Below, piece by piece: positions 44,488-53,119 of a stretch of DNA of 64,000 nt. The stretch covers positions 1-64,000 of the forward strand of contig BLLU01000153.1 in assembly GCA_011959105.1 (NCBI GenBank), given 5' to 3'. The notes under the pieces were generated by a model. That model was not told the DNA's origin and ran no database searches. It was given only the letters and a program-made list of their open reading frames with translations. The position numbers and the translations under genes are program-made. The stretch's first letter is position 1. Each line of letters begins with the position of its first letter. The stretch comes from Lachnospiraceae bacterium. Lineage in GTDB: Bacteria > Bacillota > Clostridia > Lachnospirales > Lachnospiraceae.

Positions 44488-45111
44488 ATGTATTTGTATG
44501 TGAAAAGGGGAATGGACTTTGTGTTGTCACTGCTGGGGCTGTTGTTGTTGTCGCCGGTGTTTTTGGGGCTGGTTATTGCAATAAAGATTGATTCGCCGGG
44601 GCCCATTCTGTTTCGGCAGAAAAGGGTGGGGATTCACAAAACATATTTTGAGATATTGAAATTCAGGACCATGCGGATTGATACGCCCAAGGACGTGCCT
44701 ACCCATCTGTTGGAGAACCCGGAACAGTATATCACGAAGGTGGGGAAGTTCCTGCGCAGGACCAGCCTGGACGAGCTGCCCCAGATCCTTAATATCCTGA
44801 AGGGGGATATGGCTGTAGTGGGGCCCCGGCCCGCACTGTGGAATCAATATGATTTGATTGAAGAGAGGGATAAGTACGGGGCCAACGACCTTCGCCCCGG
44901 CCTCACCGGCTGGGCCCAGATCAATGGACGGGATGAACTGGAGATCCCGGTAAAAGCCCGGTTTGACGGGGAATATGTGAATAAAATGGGTCTGAAGATG
45001 GATTTGCGATGCTTTTTCGGCACCTTTATCAGTGTGCTCCGAGGAGACGGCGTGGTGGAGGGGGGCACAGGAGCCATTCATGAGGCGGAGAACGCCGGGA
45101 AAAGAAGGTAG
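44488..45111 (+). CDS. Initiating sugar phosphotransferase (PglC/WcaJ-C type)
   Basis: 207 aa: one membrane hairpin (MDFVLSLLGLLLLSPVFLGLV) and a phosphotransferase domain with ILFRQKRVGIHKTYFEILKFRTM, RRTSLDELPQILNILKGDMAVVGPRPAL and RPGLTGWAQINGRDELEIPVKARFD. This is the small bacterial type that moves a sugar-1-phosphate, commonly a modified HexNAc such as QuiNAc or bacillosamine, to undecaprenyl phosphate. The ATG at 44488 has AAGGAG 7 nt upstream; longer frames to 44452 do not. It is the second initiating transferase in the locus. Confidence 0.9.
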   Translation: MYLYVKRGMDFVLSLLGLLLLSPVFLGLVIAIKIDSPGPILFRQKRVGIHKTYFEILKFRTMRIDTPKDVPTHLLENPEQYITKVGKFLRRTSLDELPQILNILKGDMAVVGPRPALWNQYDLIEERDKYGANDLRPGLTGWAQINGRDELEIPVKARFDGEYVNKMGLKMDLRCFFGTFISVLRGDGVVEGGTGAIHEAENAGKRR

Positions 45112-45151
45112 CCGGAGAGACATGGAATCAGCAGAGGGATTGGAATAAAGT

Positions 45152-46060
45152 ATGAAACGTATTTTAATCGCGGGCGCAAACAGTTATATCGGTACCAGCC
45201 TGGAGCGTTACCTTTTGGAGTATAACGCCTCTCAGGGCAGGGAGAGGTACAGAGTGGATACCATATCCCAGCGGGACTCCCAGTGGGAGGATTATGATTT
45301 TCGCGGATATGACGCGGTGTTCCAGGCCAGCGGTATTGCCCATGTGGACACGGGCGCGGTGAAGCAGGAGCAGCAGGCCCTGTATTACCGGGTGAATTGT
45401 GATCTGGCGGCAGCCACTGCCAGAAAGGCCCGGGCGGCGGGGGTGGGGCTGTTTATTTACCCCAGCAGTATCATTGTCTACGGAGACAGCGCCCCCTATG
45501 GGAAGAGCCGTATGATCACCCGGCAGACCCCGGTGGGCAATTCTCACTTCTACGGCCACAGTAAGATCCGGGCGGAGGAGGAGCTTCGCAGGCTGGAGTC
45601 GGAGGCCCCGGCGGGGATGCAGGTGGCCATTCTGCGTCTGCCCATGGTCTACGGCAGGGGCAGCAGAGGGAATTATCCGTTGCTGGCAAAGCTGGCAGAC
45701 AGGCTGCCCTTTTTTCCGAATGTGCGTAATCAGCGCAGTATGATTTACATAGAGAACCTGTGTGAGTTCCTGCGCCAGTGCATCGAGGAGGGCCGGGGAG
45801 GGCTGTATTTTCCCCAGAATCCGGCGTATACGAGTACCTCGCAGATGGTGCGGGAGATCGCGGCAGCCCATGGGAAAAAGCTGCTTCTGCTGAAGGTGTT
45901 AAATCCTCTGGTGGCGCTGGCTTCCCGGATGCCCGGCAGGGTCGGAGTCCTGGCCAACAAAGCTTTTGGCAGTCTCACCTATGACCGGGAGATGAGCGGG
46001 GACATGGAAGCCTATTGTTTGTATAGTCTGGAGGAGAGCATCCGCCGCACGGAGGGGTGA
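45152..46060 (+). CDS. NAD-dependent epimerase/dehydratase, possible 4-ketoreductase
   Basis: 302-aa extended SDR: ILIAGANSYIGTSLERYL (Rossmann), QASGIAHVD, PSSIIVYGDSAP and the active-site YGHSK. It is shorter than the GalE-type enzymes and lies right after a UDP-GlcNAc 4,6-dehydratase and a PglC-type transferase. A WbpV/WreQ-like 4-ketoreduction to UDP-QuiNAc or UDP-FucNAc is therefore a plausible job (inference from context). The end of the frame touches the next gene. Confidence 0.78.
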   Translation: MKRILIAGANSYIGTSLERYLLEYNASQGRERYRVDTISQRDSQWEDYDFRGYDAVFQASGIAHVDTGAVKQEQQALYYRVNCDLAAATARKARAAGVGLFIYPSSIIVYGDSAPYGKSRMITRQTPVGNSHFYGHSKIRAEEELRRLESEAPAGMQVAILRLPMVYGRGSRGNYPLLAKLADRLPFFPNVRNQRSMIYIENLCEFLRQCIEEGRGGLYFPQNPAYTSTSQMVREIAAAHGKKLLLLKVLNPLVALASRMPGRVGVLANKAFGSLTYDREMSGDMEAYCLYSLEESIRRTEG

Positions 46061-46061
46061 C

Positions 46062-46811
46062 ATGAAACTTACCATAGTCACGATTGCATACAACAGCGCA
46101 GAGGTCATCGGCCGTACCATTGAGTCAGTGCTGGCTCAGGAACGGGGAGAAGAGCCTTTTGCCATTGAATATCTGATTATTGACGGTGCCAGCAGCGATG
46201 ACACCGTTTTAACAGCGGAACAGTATGCTTCCGCCATGGAGACCGCAGGCATTGAATATCGGATCAGCAGTGAGCCGGACGCGGGCATCTATGACGCCAT
46301 GAATAAGGGGATACGAGGAGCCTCCGGGGATATCATCGGTATTCTGAACAGCGGAGACTGGTATGAACCCACGGCCGCTGCCACGGCGGCTGCGACTTTT
46401 GCCCGGACGGGCTGCGATCTTATGTACGCTAATATCAATCTGCATAAGTCGGACGGCAGCTTCTTTGTAAAAAAGGCCAGACAGCGCCGCTACCAGACTT
46501 CCCGGGACTGGAATCATCCCACCACCTTTGTGCGGGCGCAGCTCTGTAAGCAATATCCTTTTCGGTGCCTGGGCATTCATGACGATTATGGTTTTTTTCT
46601 GCAGATGAGGCGGCAGGGGCGTACCATAGTCACAGTGGACAAGGTGCTGGCCAATTTCGCCATGGGCGGCGCCAGCAACCGTAAAAGTCTGAAGGCCGCT
46701 GCAAAGCGGATTATGGATCGTTACCGATACTGCTATCGGATTAATGGTTACAGCAGATTATACATAGTGGAGTGTATTGCCATAGAGGCAGCGAAGATGT
46801 TACTGGGATAA
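46062..46811 (+). CDS. Family 2 glycosyltransferase
   Basis: 249 aa: KLTIVTIAYNSAEVIGRTIES, YLIIDGASSDDT, SEPDAGIYDAMNKGIRGASGDIIGILNSGDWYEP and the DWNHPTTFV acceptor loop, typical of the PssE/WcaE-like subgroup. GGAGGGG precedes the ATG; the previous stop is one base away. The final residues (IEAAKMLL) may form a weak amphipathic membrane contact. Confidence 0.88.
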   Translation: MKLTIVTIAYNSAEVIGRTIESVLAQERGEEPFAIEYLIIDGASSDDTVLTAEQYASAMETAGIEYRISSEPDAGIYDAMNKGIRGASGDIIGILNSGDWYEPTAAATAAATFARTGCDLMYANINLHKSDGSFFVKKARQRRYQTSRDWNHPTTFVRAQLCKQYPFRCLGIHDDYGFFLQMRRQGRTIVTVDKVLANFAMGGASNRKSLKAAAKRIMDRYRYCYRINGYSRLYIVECIAIEAAKMLLG

Positions 46812-46864
46812 GAAAAATTATGTAACCGGGACAACGGTAATTCTTACCTATTGTTTGAAAGCTA

Positions 46865-46893
46865 TTGTCAAAAATAAAATATTACGTTAAGAT
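46865..46893 (+). promoter_or_regulatory. Promoter of the glucosaminidase gene
   Basis: TTGTCA (46865-46870), 17 nt, TAAGAT (46888-46893), 61 nt before the start codon. Confidence 0.5.
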
Positions 46894-46954
46894 AACCATG
46901 GCTACAGGAAACAAAGCAACATTGACGCAGGATTTAGCAGATAGGAGAATACGC

Positions 46955-49066
46955 ATGAAAAAAATAATCCGTTTTTTATGTATAGTCTTTGCGGCCAGCT
47001 TCTTGCTGGGCACATTTCTGCCGGCCGGCCGCTCCTATGCTTTTACGGAAGAAGAACAGGCTCATATGGGACAGGCCCGGGAAGCGCTGCAGGCGCTGCT
47101 GGGGGAACAGCCGGTGATGGCGCTGGTCTATTTGGCCGAACAATATACAGTGCGCGCCACTCCTGACGGGGCGGGAGCGGAGGTCATAACCGTTCCCAGC
47201 GGGCAGCAGGTGCTGATTCAGGATGTGTTGTTGACGGAGACCTATGAGCCATGGGTGCAGATCCGTTTTTTCAGCCAGGACGTGGAATATACGGGCTATG
47301 CGGAGCGGCGCTTTCTGGCCTGCTCGGATGAGAGGTTTCTGGAATGGGAGGCTCTCTATGGCATGAATCCCAACGGCATGTTGATGTCGGCGGCGGACGG
47401 GACTGTGGATTACAGCGATGTGGAACAGTTCCCTGAGAGTTACCGAGCGGCATTGCGGGCTCTGAAGGATGCACATCCTAACTGGATTTTTGTCAAGCAA
47501 AACACCGGCCTGGAGTGGACGGAAGTGGTGAAAAACGAGATGGTGGGGGGACGCAGTCTGATCCCGGCCTCTTTTCCGGAGTATATGCAGAACGGCCTGT
47601 ACAGCAAAGGATGGGCCTATGCCTCGGAGGATACTCTGAAATATTATCTTGACCCTCGGAACTGGCTTACAGAGGCGGGGATCTTCCAGTTTGAACAATT
47701 GACTTATAACGCGTCTTACCAGACGGAGGCAGGGGTACAGAATTTTTTAAACGGCTCCTTCATGCAGGGCAATGTACCCGGCACCGAAGTCACCTATGCC
47801 AAGACATTTCAGGAGGTGGGCAGCGCTCTGGGGGTGAGTCCCATCCATCTGGCCTGCCGGGTATACCAGGAACAGGGCAGAGACGGAACCTCGCCTCTGA
47901 TCTCCGGCACGTATCCTGGGTTTGAAGGTTATTATAACTATTTTAATATCGGCGCCAGCGGCAACACCGACGAACTGGTGTATACCAGCGGGCTTCAGAC
48001 GGCCAAAGACAACGGGTGGAACAGTGTGAGGGCTTCCATCCAGGGCGGAGCCGATTTTATTTCCCAAAAGTATATTCTAAGAGGGCAGGACACCTTGTAC
48101 CTGCAGAAGTTTGACGTGGACGCCACCTGCGACGGGCTGTATTGGCACCAGTACATGCAGAATATCTGCGCTCCCAGCAGCGAGGGCTCCAACATCCGCA
48201 AACTCTATGAGGGAGCGGGGGCTATGAATAATTCTTTTACCTTTCGGATTCCGGTGTATAACAATATGCCGGCAGGGGCCTGCGCCAAGCCCACTCAGTC
48301 CTATGATGTGGTGCTGACGCCGCCCGAGGGGTATACCGATGCCCATATTTATCTGGACGGTGTGGCTTACGACGCCAGCCTTAAGAACGGCAATTATGTG
48401 ATTACCGCCCCGGACGGCAGCGCCCGGACGGCGGTCATGTACCAATATAATGAATCCGGTGTTCCCACAGGTATGAATGTGTGGCGGCTGGAGTACAACA
48501 AGACCGGATATAGCGCCGCGGAACTTCCCGAACTGAAGGATCTGCTGACCTATCACGGTTTCTCCGTGCGGATCACCGGTCGGTCGGGTATCCGCTACAA
48601 GACCGGCGTTTCGGTGGAAAACCGGCAGAAACTGCTGGGGGCCGGCATTCAGGGGTACACTTTGAAGGAATATGGGACGCTGATTATGAACGATGCCAAT
48701 CGGGGCACGTATCCCATGGTATTGGGGGGGCAGAAAGTTTCCAAGGGCGTCTCTTACGGAACGGACAGCAACGGACAGCATGTAGATACGATCTACGAGA
48801 AGGTGGATAACCGTTACCGTTATACCGCGGTACTGGTGGGTCTGCCGGTGGAACAGTACAAGACGGAATTCGCTTTCCGGGGTTATATGACGCTGACCAA
48901 GGACGGGCAGGATATCACCCTGTATGGGCCTATTGTAGCCAGGAGTATATACAATTTGTCCAGACAGCTTCTGGACATGGGCCTGTATCCGGAGGGATCC
49001 GAGGCGGCCAACTTCCTACAGCAGTTAGTGAGCGATGCGGATGCACTGGGAACGGGCGTCAACTGA
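46955..49066 (+). CDS. Secreted N-acetylglucosaminidase (LytD/GH73-like) with SH3-like domain
   Basis: 703 aa. Signal peptide MKKIIRFLCIVFAASFLLG with cleavage near SYA. An SH3-like cell-wall region follows (about 50-115, YTVRATPDGAGAEVITV and WVQIRFFS), then the glucosaminidase domain: SPIHLACRVYQEQGRDGTSPLISG, with the catalytic-type Glu of YQEQG, and YYNYFNIGASG. A C-terminal part of about 200 residues (VRITGRSGIRYKTGV) is of unknown function. Hydrolyses the GlcNAc-MurNAc bond. Start ATG 46955 with AGGAG. Its position in a polysaccharide locus suggests local wall opening for glycan export or anchoring. Confidence 0.88.
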   Translation: MKKIIRFLCIVFAASFLLGTFLPAGRSYAFTEEEQAHMGQAREALQALLGEQPVMALVYLAEQYTVRATPDGAGAEVITVPSGQQVLIQDVLLTETYEPWVQIRFFSQDVEYTGYAERRFLACSDERFLEWEALYGMNPNGMLMSAADGTVDYSDVEQFPESYRAALRALKDAHPNWIFVKQNTGLEWTEVVKNEMVGGRSLIPASFPEYMQNGLYSKGWAYASEDTLKYYLDPRNWLTEAGIFQFEQLTYNASYQTEAGVQNFLNGSFMQGNVPGTEVTYAKTFQEVGSALGVSPIHLACRVYQEQGRDGTSPLISGTYPGFEGYYNYFNIGASGNTDELVYTSGLQTAKDNGWNSVRASIQGGADFISQKYILRGQDTLYLQKFDVDATCDGLYWHQYMQNICAPSSEGSNIRKLYEGAGAMNNSFTFRIPVYNNMPAGACAKPTQSYDVVLTPPEGYTDAHIYLDGVAYDASLKNGNYVITAPDGSARTAVMYQYNESGVPTGMNVWRLEYNKTGYSAAELPELKDLLTYHGFSVRITGRSGIRYKTGVSVENRQKLLGAGIQGYTLKEYGTLIMNDANRGTYPMVLGGQKVSKGVSYGTDSNGQHVDTIYEKVDNRYRYTAVLVGLPVEQYKTEFAFRGYMTLTKDGQDITLYGPIVARSIYNLSRQLLDMGLYPEGSEAANFLQQLVSDADALGTGVN

Positions 49067-49159
49067 TATTCCACACAGGTATGGAACAGTCACACAGGTT
49101 TGACCGGAGTTCGGGACAGTTCCGACTCTCGGTATACGGAAAACAGGAAAGAGGAGTGT

Positions 49160-50857
49160 ATGAAAAATAAAATAGGAATATGGCTAATTCTATCTACTTT
49201 AGCCCTGGGAATAGCCGGGTGCGGCGACGGCATGACCCCGGAGGAACGGGAAGCCGCCAACCGGGGGGAAACAGGCGTAACCGATGTGGTGGGTATTCCC
49301 ATTGAAGACGAAAATGCGCAGACGGGGCAGAACAATGGACAAGGGCAGACAGACAGCCGGCTGGAACAGCAGATCCGGGAGTTGGAGCGGCGCTGCGGCA
49401 CCCCGGATTTTACCAGAGAAGAGTATCTGACTCTGGCGGAACTCTACGGACAGAACAATCAGGTCAGAAAACAACGGGATACCCTGGAAATCTGTTTAGC
49501 CCTGTTTCAGGATGAAAGCGCGGGGGAGCAGCTGCGGAGACTTACCGTGAATGCGGAGGAGGAGGAATCCGGCATACAGGAACAGATGGCCCTGCTGGAG
49601 CAGAATCTGTCCATCGCGGACTACATCGATGAGGCAGTGAGTATGCTTCATGGGGAGGAATGGTTTGACATTATGATGCCCCGGCTGAACCGGGGAACCA
49701 GAGGATATTATCTGGAGAAAGAAGGGAGTTCCCTCTATGTTAGGACAGGCTATGACCAGGGCGGTGCGCCTTATACCCAGGTGCAGCGCAGGCAGCAGGA
49801 TCGGATCACCGTACTGCTCCAGACCGGAGAGAGTGTACAGCTTCTGGAGACAGGCGTGGAGGAGGGCAGCTATAACGGTGTGTTTGAGAGTTGGACCGTA
49901 CTTCCCGGCAGCGGCGATGTGATCCGGGAGAACGGCAACCTGCGGGGCGGCGTTCTGGTGGGCGATTATACTGCCCAAATCCGCTGGGGAAAGAGCGCCG
50001 ATGAACTGCTGCCTCTGTGGAATATGCGGGAGGACATGGAGATGACCACCTACAACGGCAATTTCGGAGAGGACGGCATATCCACCGTGGCCCAGCCCGG
50101 CGAAGGGGAACAGAACAGCACTCATGGTACTGCCGAAAGCGGGATTGTCTATGCCTACGACAGCGGAAAGCAAAATTATCTCTTCCTGAGTGGAGAGGGG
50201 ACAGAGGATGCGGAGCGTTATATTTTCCGGGCGGAAGCTATGGGAATGCCGGCCCTGGAGGAGTATGTGGCTTATGTACCGAAGAGAGATCAGAACGACA
50301 TTCCTGCTTCGGGCACAATAGATCTGGCCCAGCTTCAGGTCAGGGTTTTTAACGGAAATATTCAAGTGTATGACGGCATAGGCTGGATTGACATGGGGGC
50401 GGCTCAGAGTTATATTGAGGCAGACCCTATGGCGGCCGGATCCGGGGACAGTGGGTCCGAAGGGGAGACGGTCAGTTCCGCGATTGCTGCAGTCTATGCG
50501 AATCGGGGAGGCGGGCAGGTGGCCCCTAAGGATACGCCGAAGCCCACCAGTAAGCCGGCTAACAAGCCTACTGCGCCTGTGACCCCGGTAGCGCCTGTGG
50601 CTCCCACAACGCCCGTGGCTCCCACAACGCCCGTGGCTCCTGTGCCCACCCAGGCGCCTACAGCCCCCGCCAATCCCGACCCGGCGCCTCCCGGCAATCT
50701 AAATCCGTCTCAGCCCGGCAACCCGAATCCGCCTCAGCCCAGCAACCCGGATCCGGCGCCCCAGCCCACGCCGGAACCTGCTCCCACACCGGCACCAACG
50801 GATCCGCCCATCACAGGCGGCGACTCGGATGTGGAATGGTCTCCGGATATGATGTAG
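49160..50857 (+). CDS. Lipoprotein with Pro/Thr/Ala-rich C-terminal stalk
   Basis: 565 aa. Lipobox LALGIAGC near residues 18-23, an alpha-helical region (about 70-170, LEQQIRELERR; DTLEICLALFQDE) and a beta-rich domain with MORN-like repetition around GSYNGVFESWTV, NGNLRGGVLVGDYTAQIRWGK and NGNFGEDGIST. The last hundred residues are a Pro-rich tail with repeats such as TPVAPTTPVAPV, ending in an acidic stretch. It is presumably a surface-exposed, wall-spanning lipoprotein; no catalytic motif is recognised. Start ATG 49160 with AGAGGAG. Repeated 18-nt units lie near 50588-50650. Confidence 0.75.
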   Translation: MKNKIGIWLILSTLALGIAGCGDGMTPEEREAANRGETGVTDVVGIPIEDENAQTGQNNGQGQTDSRLEQQIRELERRCGTPDFTREEYLTLAELYGQNNQVRKQRDTLEICLALFQDESAGEQLRRLTVNAEEEESGIQEQMALLEQNLSIADYIDEAVSMLHGEEWFDIMMPRLNRGTRGYYLEKEGSSLYVRTGYDQGGAPYTQVQRRQQDRITVLLQTGESVQLLETGVEEGSYNGVFESWTVLPGSGDVIRENGNLRGGVLVGDYTAQIRWGKSADELLPLWNMREDMEMTTYNGNFGEDGISTVAQPGEGEQNSTHGTAESGIVYAYDSGKQNYLFLSGEGTEDAERYIFRAEAMGMPALEEYVAYVPKRDQNDIPASGTIDLAQLQVRVFNGNIQVYDGIGWIDMGAAQSYIEADPMAAGSGDSGSEGETVSSAIAAVYANRGGGQVAPKDTPKPTSKPANKPTAPVTPVAPVAPTTPVAPTTPVAPVPTQAPTAPANPDPAPPGNLNPSQPGNPNPPQPSNPDPAPQPTPEPAPTPAPTDPPITGGDSDVEWSPDMM

Positions 50858-50893
50858 GGTATAGAGGAAATTTATGCCAGAAAGGGGCGGCCT

Positions 50894-52120
50894 ATGCGCA
50901 TTTTACAGATTAACAGTCATTATAACCAGGGTGGGGCCGCCCGGATCGTGGCCTGTATCCACAGCCAGCTGAGAAGGGAAGGGCAGGAGTCCTATGTGGC
51001 CTATGGCCGGGGGACCAAGGTGGAGGATACGGCGGTATATCGTTTTGATACGGTGCCGGAAATCTATTATTCTGCCCTGGCCAGCAGGCTCAGCGGGCTC
51101 AACGGCTGGTATAACCGTTCGGCCACACGTCGGCTGATACGCTATATTGAACAGGTGCAGCCGGATCTGCTGCACCTGCATGCGCTGCACGGATATTATC
51201 TGAACTTTTCCCTGCTTTTTGACTATATCAATACCCGCAGTCTTCCCTGTGTATGGACCTTTCACGATTGTCATGCCTTTGTGGGCAACTGCGGTTACTA
51301 TTTTGAATGTAAAAGGTGGAAGGACGGCTGCGGGCACTGTCCCAGGCGCAAAGGATATCCGACCAGCCAGTTTTTCGATTTTACTGCTTATATGTGGAAG
51401 CGGAAAAAGGAACTGTTTACAGGGGAGGCGCCCAAGATTGTGGTGACTCCCTCGGATTGGTTAACCGGACAGGCGGAAAAGTCGTACTTTGGCAAATACC
51501 CCTGTATCACCATCCGCAACGGCATTGATGCAAGGCATACTTTTTACCCCAGGGACAAGGCGGCCTGCCGGAAAAAATACGGTTACGGCAGGGAGGATAA
51601 GCTGGTGCTGGGTATTGCCGTGGGTTACGGCGATCCCAGGAAAGGGGCCAGATATATCATACAGGCGGCCAGAAACTTAGGGCGAGAGGCAAAGGTGATT
51701 CTTATCGGCTGGGAGGCGGTCAACAACAGGATGCTGGAGGGAACGGATAATATTGTCACTCTGCCGGGTACTGCCGACACGGATATGCTGGCGGAATATT
51801 ACAGCATGGCGGATGTGTTTGCCCTCCCTTCCCTGGCTGAGAACTATGCCACTGTAACGCTGGAATCCATGGCCTGCGGAACGCCGGTGGTGGGTTTTGA
51901 TGCAGACGGTATTCCGGAGCAGCTGACCGGAGGAAAAGGGATCGCAGTACCCACAGGGGATCAGAGCGCTTTCGAAGAAGGCCTCCGGCGGGCGCTTCGC
52001 CCGGACAGCGGGCTTCTGCGGGGGGAGGAATTGGCAGCTCTTATACGCCGGGATAACTCCACGGAAAAGATGACGGAGGAGTATCTGAAGGTCTATAACC
52101 GTCTGCTTCAGCGGGGATAG
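50894..52120 (+). CDS. Family 4 glycosyltransferase
   Basis: 408-aa GT-B enzyme. MRILQINSHYNQGGAARIVACIH in the N-terminal domain, a central Cys-rich insert (GNCGYYFECKRWKDGCGHCP) characteristic of the WcaC/WcaL-like subgroup, and the C-terminal donor-site IPEQ/E-loop SLAENYATVTLESMACGTPVVGFDADGIPEQL. Uses a nucleotide sugar with retention of configuration. Start ATG 50894 with AAAGGGG. Confidence 0.9.
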   Translation: MRILQINSHYNQGGAARIVACIHSQLRREGQESYVAYGRGTKVEDTAVYRFDTVPEIYYSALASRLSGLNGWYNRSATRRLIRYIEQVQPDLLHLHALHGYYLNFSLLFDYINTRSLPCVWTFHDCHAFVGNCGYYFECKRWKDGCGHCPRRKGYPTSQFFDFTAYMWKRKKELFTGEAPKIVVTPSDWLTGQAEKSYFGKYPCITIRNGIDARHTFYPRDKAACRKKYGYGREDKLVLGIAVGYGDPRKGARYIIQAARNLGREAKVILIGWEAVNNRMLEGTDNIVTLPGTADTDMLAEYYSMADVFALPSLAENYATVTLESMACGTPVVGFDADGIPEQLTGGKGIAVPTGDQSAFEEGLRRALRPDSGLLRGEELAALIRRDNSTEKMTEEYLKVYNRLLQRG

Positions 52121-52153
52121 GGCATCTGCCCGGACAGGCAGAGGGGAGAGGGA

Positions 52154-53119
52154 ATGAAAGTATCCGTGTGCATGGCAACTTATAACGGCGCAGAATATAT
52201 CGGGCAGCAGTTGGAATCAATTTTGAGTCAGAGCAGAAAGCCGGATCAGGTGGTGCTTTGCGATGACGGATCGGAGGACGGGACTGTGACTGTCATCCGG
52301 GATTTTATACAGGAAAATGGCTTGCAGGACGCCTGGAAGCTCTATTTGAATAAGGAAAGAAAGGGATATCCCGGGAATTTCTACCATGCCATGAGTCTGT
52401 GCTGCGGGGACGTGGTATTTCTGGCCGATCAGGACGATATCTGGTATCGGGAAAAGATTGCCCATATGTGCCGTGTTTTTGAGGATCAGCCCGGCGCGGC
52501 AGTGGTGTGCTGCAAGCTGTGCCTGATTGACGCGGAGGGGGCCCGGATCCATTCTGTCATGGCTCCCACCCGGGAGACAAACGGGAAGCAAAAGGGAGAA
52601 CTGCGGCGGGTAGGCATTGAAGAGGTGTTTTACAAATGTGAGTGGCCAGGCATGGTGACGGCATATCGCCGGAACTGGTACCAGGGATGGCAGCCCCGGG
52701 GAGGCAGTGCTGTTCCCCATGACTTCCTGATCTGTGCCAGGGCTGCGGAGGAGGGGGAGTTCTATCAGATGGATGAGGTTCTGGCCTGCCATCGCAGACA
52801 TGACGGCAACGCGGGAGGGGAGGAACACCGTCTGGGCCGATTGCTGCAGAGAGAGCGGAAGCTGAGGGAAATCCTGGACTATCTGGAGATTCTTCAGGTA
52901 TTTCACAGGGAGGATGTGCTGCGGACCGGGAACGGGAAAGCGGCTCTGGGAAGAAAAACAGCATCCATGCAGGGCCGCTATGAGGCTCTGAAGTCCGGAA
53001 GTCTGAGACAGGTGCTGGGGAACGCGGGGCGGCACCGAAGGGAGACCCGGATTAAGACTTTGCTCTGTGATGTGCTCATCGTGCTGAAATGTAAATTTCC
53101 TAAAATCCACCATAGATGA
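52154..53119 (+). CDS. Family 2 glycosyltransferase (rhamnosyltransferase-like)
   Basis: 321 aa: VSVCMATYNGAEYIGQQLESIL, VLCDDGSEDGT, VVFLADQDDIWYREKI and MVTAYRRNWYQGWQP with HDFLICARAAEEG. The ADQDDIW motif and overall pattern are those of the rhamnosyltransferase-like GT2 subgroup. Last gene of the + strand glycan block; its last 20 bases overlap the end of the convergent MBOAT gene. GGGAGAGGG precedes the ATG. Confidence 0.88.
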   Translation: MKVSVCMATYNGAEYIGQQLESILSQSRKPDQVVLCDDGSEDGTVTVIRDFIQENGLQDAWKLYLNKERKGYPGNFYHAMSLCCGDVVFLADQDDIWYREKIAHMCRVFEDQPGAAVVCCKLCLIDAEGARIHSVMAPTRETNGKQKGELRRVGIEEVFYKCEWPGMVTAYRRNWYQGWQPRGGSAVPHDFLICARAAEEGEFYQMDEVLACHRRHDGNAGGEEHRLGRLLQRERKLREILDYLEILQVFHREDVLRTGNGKAALGRKTASMQGRYEALKSGSLRQVLGNAGRHRRETRIKTLLCDVLIVLKCKFPKIHHR

